This document shows, piece by piece, positions 58,096-64,000 of a DNA stretch of 64,000 nt (positions within the stretch are counted from its first letter, which is position 1; each line of letters begins with the position of its first letter). The position numbers and the translations under genes are program-made. Origin of the DNA: Patella vulgata (lineage: Eukaryota; Mollusca; Gastropoda; Patellidae); NCBI RefSeq assembly GCF_932274485.2, contig NC_065879.2, positions 48,160,936 to 48,224,935 on the forward strand, in the 5' to 3' direction. The notes below the pieces were generated by a model. That model saw only the letters and a program-made list of their open reading frames with translations. It was not told where the DNA came from and did not search any database.

Positions 58096-59945
58096 TATCT
58101 TTACATATAGAATATTGAAAAATTGGCTATGTTCAGGTTGAGAGCGCGCCCGTTTAATATGATTGTGCCAACTTTTCCTAATAATATTTGGAAAGCTTAT
58201 TCAATTACCTTTCAGAATATATATAGCTGGTTGCTAAGAATTTTGTACGATGGTTCGAATTTGGACTTCGAAAAAAATGCCGGTCTATCTTTACATATAG
58301 AATATTGAAAAATTGGCTATGTTCAGGTTGAGAGCGCGCCCCTTTAATATGATTGTGCCAACTTTTACTAATAATATTTGGAAAGCTTATTCAATTACCT
58401 TTCAAAATATATATAGCTGGTTGCTCAGAATTTTGTACGATGGTCCGAATTTTGACTCGGAATATTACCTTTCTTTCATTTAAAATATTGAAAAATTGGC
58501 TATGTTCAGGTTGAGAGCGCGCCCCTTTAATATGATTGTGCCAACTTTTACTAATAATATTTGGAAAGCTTATTTAATTACCTTTCAGAATATATATAGC
58601 TGGTTGCTCAGAATTTTGTACGATGGTCCGAATTTGGACTCGGAATATTACCGTTCTTTCAATTTAAAATATTGAAAAATTGGCTATGTTCAGGTTGAGA
58701 GCGCGCCACTTTAATATGATTGTGCCAACTTTTACTAATAATATTTGGAAACATATCCAATTGCCTTTCAGAATATATATAGCTGGATGCTCAAAATTTT
58801 GTACGATGGTTCGAATTTGGACTTCGAAAAAAATACCGGTCTATCTTTACATATAGAATATTGAAAAATTGGCTATGTTCAGGTTGAGAGCACGCCCCTT
58901 TAATATGATTGTGCCAACTTTTACTAATAATATTTGGAAAGCTTATTCAATTACCTTTCAGAATATATATAGCTGGTTGCTCAGAATTTTGTACGATGGT
59001 CCGAATTTGGACTCGGAATATTACCGTTCTTTCAATTTAAAATATTGAAAAATTGGCTATGTTCAGGTTGAGAGCGCGCCACTTTAATATGATTGTGCCA
59101 ACTTTTACTAATAATATTTGAAAACATATCCAATTGCCTTTCAGAATATATATAGCTGGATGCTCAAAATTTTGTACGATGGTTCGAATTTGGACTTCGA
59201 AAAAAATACCGGTCTATCTTTACATATAGAATATTGAAAAATTGGCTATGTTCAGGTTGAGAGCACGCCCCTTTAATATGATTGTGCCAACTTTTACTAA
59301 TAATATTTGGAAAGCTGATTCAATTACCTTTCCAAATTTATATAGCTGGATGCTCAGAATTTTGTACGATGGTCCGAATTTTGACTCGGAATATTACCGT
59401 TCTTTCACTTTAAAATATTAAAAAATTGGCGACGTTTAGGATGAGAGCGCACCCCTTTAAGATGATTGTGCCAACTTTTACTAATAACATTTAGAAAGCT
59501 TATTCAATTACCTTTCAGAATATATATATAGCTTGTTGCTCAGAATTTTGTACGATGGTCCGAATTTGGACTTCGAAAAAAATACCGGTCTATTTTTACA
59601 TATAGAAAATTGGCGACGTTTAGGATGAGAGTGCACCCCTTTAATATGATTGTGCTAGCTTTTACTAATGACATTTAGAAAGCTTATTCAATTACCTTTT
59701 AGAATATATTTAGTTGGATCATCAGAATTTTGTACGATGGTCCGAATTTTGACACGGGTTATTAACAGTTATTATTAAAAAAATTGGTCATGTTTAGGAA
59801 GAGAGTGCACCCCTTTAATATGACTGTGCCAACTTTTACTGATAATATTTGGAAAGCCTATTTAATTACCTTTCGGAATATATTTAGTTGGATGTCTAGA
59901 ATTTTGTACGATAATGCGAAATTACACCTCTATTCTGAGCTAAAG
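58096..59945 (+). repeat. Right-arm array of about ten ~180-bp units
   Basis: Same unit as the left arm, in inverse orientation. The right arm has about two more units than the left. Two neighbouring blocks (about 58680-58860 and 59040-59220) are nearly identical to each other, indicating local duplication inside the arm. Confidence 0.9.
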
Positions 59946-60234
59946 GAATGGATAAAAAATAATATATTATTCTACTTTCATTTGATAGACGTAACGTTGG
60001 ATTTTATTGGTTGGTAAAAATAGATGAGTTTGGGCGACTGTTGTCTTAATTCTGAATAGGTTGCCAACGAAGAGGTTGCCAGCTGGATCGGTCGAATAGC
60101 TCGCTAGCCGAATAGGTTGCCAATTTGTGTTCGGTCGGCTACACTGCAGGTTGAGGGTACAGGATAGCATAGAATAGATAGATGATAGAGAGCCATACCA
60201 ACGTGCCAACCCAAACTTGGCACACTCATGACAC

Positions 60235-60648
60235 CAGGGCCGGATTAACCATGGGGCACAGGCCCCAGGGCCCCCCCACAAAAATCTCAGTTACGTCCAG
60301 CCCCCTCCTCTAGAAATGCCATCATTTCATAGCACTCGCTTGGATTGGTCCACTGAAATAACGCCAGAATGCGCTATTTTTGTGGCAGAATTTTATTTTT
60401 TTCTGGGGGAGGTACTTCTAAATGGCTCCACACAATTGCCTGAAATGCCAGGAGTCACGTTTCCGGCCTTCAATTTCTGAAAATTTTCGGGTGGGCGGTG
60501 GGGTGTGTCCCCGAACCCCCCTTGCGGGGCTTCGCGCCTTCGGCGCTCGCGGTGGCTGGCTTCACCGACCACAGCTCCGCAGTCGGTGATCAGGGGCCCC
60601 CCACATGTTCCAGGCCCCAGGGCCCCCACCATGGTTAATCCGACGTTG
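60235..60648. mobile_element. hAT MITE with cagggccggattaa ends (414 bp)
   Basis: Left end cagggccggattaaccatgg; the right end reversed reads caacgtcggattaaccatgg (16 of 20 matching). Perfect 8-bp duplications catgacac lie at 60227-60234 and 60649-60656. It is GC-rich compared with its surroundings, with a ggccccagggccccc block inside each end. The minus-strand frame through it is not a gene. Confidence 0.93.
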
Positions 60649-60802
60649 CATGACACTGTCCCTAGATCTTATTGTCATTTTTAAAAGTTTTTCATTATCA
60701 ATCTGAGTGATCTTCCAAAAATACTCATTCCAAAAGTACTCATTGTTCCAATACCTACATTTGAAATAATGTAATTTCAATTGGCCTTAAAATAAACTAA
60801 AG

Positions 60803-60900
60803 ATAGGTTGCCAGGCAACGAAACATACGCCCACAGCAGCTAAGTCGTCCGAGCAGTCCATAAAGCTTGTCAATTTTATGCTTTTGTTGGTGATGGGAGC
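60803..60900 (+). mobile_element. Isolated family 1 left arm
   Basis: agataggttgccaggcaacg followed by atacgcccaca and agctaagtcgtccgagcag. No tandem core or right end follows, so this is a truncated copy. A lone left arm fits incomplete rolling-circle-type copying or later deletion. Confidence 0.75.
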
Positions 60901-61230
60901 ATGTACAAGACCTTAAGAAACTTAGGAAAGATTTTGTAATAATCAACATTGAGTAGATCATCAAGTTGACGTTGATGTGAAAAAAAGAATCCTAATTTTG
61001 TAAGTTTTAGATCTTAAATCAGTGATGGTTTGGGGGAAAAGGGAGAGAGCAGAATTTTTGAATAATTAATGTTGTTAACTGCTTTAATATAATTTGATTA
61101 TTCTCTTGAATATTTTGTTGATATTCATATGGGATGGGGTGGGAGGACGGCAGGGAGCCAGAATGGGGTTGGGGGAGGGCTGGTCTCAAGGAGAATTTAT
61201 GAACTACATTAATGAAGACATATTTGCAAA
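60901..61230. other. Spacer
   Basis: AT-rich, then g-rich near 61140-61180. The long minus-strand frame at 61019-61573 spans this and the following repeat and shows no domain. Confidence 0.3.
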
Positions 61231-61239
61231 TTCTTGGGA

Positions 61240-61650
61240 TGGCTGAAACTACACCCCATCCCCCATGGTGTGACTGACTTGATATCTGTAATGAAGAAAT
61301 GGAATGTTGTCGGCCTTTTGGGGGGAGCCATACGGGATATGTTCTCCTCTCGACCTGCACTACAGAATCTGTAATGCATCTCTTAAATCTGCATATTATT
61401 ATTATGATTACACTACACCCCATTGGACAGCTGTCCAGTTGTTTGGACAGAACGTAAAACCGAGGTTCCATGTACAAATGGATGTGCATGTAAAAGATCC
61501 CTTGACAGTTGGAATTCAATATAAGAGTAGGGTGTAGCACTGCTGTCCAGGCAAAGTTTCCCTCATAGCACACTATAGTGTATGCCTCTCTTCATTAGCC
61601 CAGTTGAAGCAGAACAGTTGGACGTTAAACCCCCATTTCATATCATTTCC
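61240..61650 (+). repeat. SINE-like dispersed repeat with ttggacgttaaaccccc tail
   Basis: The body includes gcatgtaaaagatccct, a word I recall as frequent in invertebrate dispersed repeats. The element ends with ttggacgttaaacccccatt (61618-61637), the same tail as at 38-57. An internal promoter was not clear and the 5' end is uncertain. Confidence 0.4.
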
Positions 61651-64000
61651 CCACTGGACTTAAAGACATCCTAAGTATGCCACTGCTTTGTGTTGCAAAT
61701 TAACCCCAGCGAACTCCAGCATCTCTCATCCACTCATTCCCTTCCTGCATTGTTAGAGGAATGAGATGAGTTTTCACCCATTATTTACATGACTTTCTGC
61801 TGCTCACTTTCACAAAGTGATACAAATTGAATTGCAACAGTGTTCGAAGAAAAAGAAAAAAAATATGAGAAATAAAAAAATTCAATCATAGATTCATATA
61901 TGTGACATCAATAGTTAATATATACACATGATAGTAATATAAGAAATTAATTGAACTTGTGAAACTTTTAAGTTTAAATCATTACATTCAAAAATATATT
62001 ATTTGAATTACTGGTACACATGTAACAGGTATTCGAGGTCATACAAATTTAAATTGTTTGAGTATTTTGTTTTAGCTATGCTATCATGAAAGATGAGGAA
62101 AATACAAGTAAATAATCAATGGAGAAGCAGGGGTCATACCCAAAATATTTGGTCTGTTCAGAGATTATAATGTTATAATTTTCAAATAGTTAAAATAAAA
62201 ATTTGTGTTAACTCTTGTTTGCTGCGAGTCGGCTACTCAACCCTACTCCATCAAAGTGGAGGGGGAAGTACGATTTTCCCTAGTACTCTGTCCAGCAGTT
62301 ACATGTAAGGTGTTCACTCACCCAAGGTAAATCAAATAATAAAAGATCTAAAAGTACTTGTAACAGTAAAACTGTAAAAGTTAAAATTAACAATAAATAA
62401 ATTGAGATTAAATAATTAATCTAGCACATGCAAAATAGCAACAGAGCATTATGAAAATTTAAATCACATAAATTTTAAGAAATAGTAAAAACTAAATCAA
62501 AGTGATATATATTGACCTGACAACTCAACTATGTATTATTATCTGTCAAGATTCATAAATATTCGATCAATTTTAATGAATTTTTTGTAATATTTTGATT
62601 AAGTTTCTATTGTGTAGATATTTGTTAACATTGCATATCGGCCATAAACAAGTTATTGTTGAATTATGAGGTCAACATACTAATTAAAATCCAAAACAAA
62701 ATTCAAATGAACATGCATAATTAATATTCGTTAATAAAGATTTTATAACAAGATTTTAGCATAATGGAAGGTCTTTTGAAGCTTTGAGGTCTTGTGAATT
62801 AATCTGAAAAATATAAAGCAAATTACAAATAAATATATTTTAAAAACATGACATGTGCTAACCTACACAAACTAAAGACAGACAAGGACGATCTAGTATG
62901 AATTGTTCATGATCATTAATAATTAAAATTACCAGTAGAAACTATGAAGGTAGTTCTCCCATTTCTGTTTACATGAATTTCAACTTGGTGACCTTATCAA
63001 TGCAATCTGATTAAAAGACAGATTTTATTTTGTTTCGTTCTTTATAGTTTAAAATTCTGTCGATTGTCTTTACTACACCAGGATTTGGAAATGTTAAATA
63101 ATCCACGTTCTGGGTGATGTGAAGGATTAACCAATCAAATTGTCTTTCACATTGAATTCTTATCGTGTGGTGTGCGGTATACATTCACAGCAATAGAAAA
63201 CAAAGCAAAAGTTGTATTTCTGAATACAGCGATGCTGATTTGTTAATCGAATGACTGACATCATAGGGTCAAAAGTTACACTGAATAAACTTACTTTGCA
63301 TTCAATAACTTCAATAAAAAGTTCTTCCCATATAAAAAGTTTATCTAGTTCAAAAATTGTGTCCCAAAAACATCCATACCGGTATCACGTGCCTGTAAAT
63401 AGAAATAAAGATAAAAATATTAAGAGTTAGGAGTATAATACAGATACAAGATTGTAAATCAACATCAAAGAACAGATTTAAAAACATAATCATGTTTTAG
63501 AGCAGTTTTAAATTTACTAGCAAAATATCAATATTTGGATAAGAAAATAGAGGTAATTTTTTTAAAATAAAAATATTGAATTCATACTCATTTTGTTTCA
63601 GTGTAAGATGCATTCATTATGTAAGAGCTAATTTTTTTCTATTGCAGGTCTTTTTAAAATTTTAAATATATAACAATTAAGTCTCAAGATCATCATGATC
63701 AGATGACTTGCGATAGCAAATGAATTAGAACATCCACAAATTTAATAATGGATAATCAATACCTTGTTTATTACCATAGTATATTTGACAATCATGATTA
63801 TTAGGTCAAAACTTGTAACACTCATAAAATTGCTCAAAATAAAGAAATTTAAGTGAAATATTCAATATATTTATCTTTCATTATTTTTTTTAAAATCTTA
63901 CATAATGCATCATTAAGTAAAAAAATTTGTAACAAAAATTATTTTCAAAAATTTCTACATTTGGTCAATACCAAACATTATTTTTTTTTTTTTTAAAAAA
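61651..64000. other. AT-rich non-coding region
   Basis: No reading frame longer than chance, no repeat shared with the rest of the window and no RNA gene. The very high A+T content and the poly-T/poly-A ending at 63981-64000 are the only notable features. Confidence 0.4.

Larger units (their letters stand above)
56459..60135. mobile_element. 3.7 kb fold-back transposon with repeat-array arms, MULE-like
   Basis: Perfect 9-bp duplications cggctacac lie at 56450-56458 and 60136-60144. The inverted termini start accgaacacaaattggcaac. The outer 200 or so bases of the two arms look almost identical, with about one difference. Inside, the left arm is an array of about eight units and the right arm about ten, each roughly 180-185 bp, in opposite orientation and meeting near 58095. 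Very long TIRs with a 9-bp duplication are typical of Mutator-like elements and fold-back derivatives. There is no transposase. Mirror-image frames at 56577-56804 (minus) and 59784-60017 (plus) are the same inverted sequence, not genes. Confidence 0.88.

Noticed and set aside
56577-60017. Mirror-image frames encoding RVHPFNMTVPTFTDNIWKAY
   Set aside because: They are the two inverted arms of the fold-back element. The frame closes in most repeat units, so it is not a conserved protein.
61019-61573. A 184-codon minus-strand gene
   Set aside because: It spans g-rich spacer and a SINE-like repeat, has a low-complexity Pro/Ser/His-rich composition in part and no recognisable domain.

Overview
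The window is repeat-dominated, AT-rich animal nuclear DNA, most likely from a marine mollusc or a close lophotrochozoan relative. This rests on tandem-cored elements built like the bivalve 'pearl' family, SINE-like tails reading ggacgttaaac, Tc1-like and hAT elements, and the absence of any dense gene layout. No complete host gene is visible. A few short stretches may be host exons (a first exon near 47.8 kb and an exon near 35.9 kb, both on the minus strand).

Layout. 0-6.8 kb: a SINE-like tail, a hAT MITE (176-1100), a tandem-cored element with gtgggcgtat ends (1478-2745), a second tandem-cored family with gcgggggaca ends (2976-4336), then low-repeat DNA. 6.8-12.6 kb: a 5.7 kb element with long inverted arms, flanked by a 15-bp direct repeat. 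Its arms carry a hammerhead-ribozyme-like motif, and its right arm holds a Tc1-like transposon with a DD34E transposase. 12.6-19.7 kb: old satellite-like repeats, a second Tc1-like element carrying a hAT MITE, and a tRNA-derived SINE. 19.7-26.8 kb: a degenerate repeat tract interrupted by a 1.8 kb palindromic complex with a 14-bp flanking duplication.

26.8-43.1 kb: a 16 kb mosaic of tandem-cored elements, tandemly duplicated and loaded with at least five hAT insertions and one Tc1 insertion. Most hAT copies keep perfect 8-bp target duplications. 43.1-51.2 kb: lower-repeat DNA with two more tandem-cored copies and a long-TIR element. 51.2-53 kb: a two-level palindrome cluster and a direct-repeat tract. 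54.6-56.3 kb: a LINE C-terminal fragment, a LINE-like 3' tail and an unidentified coding fragment. 56.46-60.14 kb: a 3.7 kb fold-back element with a 9-bp target duplication, whose arms are arrays of about 180-bp repeats. 60.2-64 kb: another hAT MITE, a tandem-cored left end, a SINE-like repeat and AT-rich DNA.

The main biological content is a layered record of transposition. Target duplications, plus duplicated copies that act as empty sites, give both element boundaries and relative order of insertion. Nothing here looks like an operon or a cooperating gene cluster. All family names come from reading the sequence without any database search.
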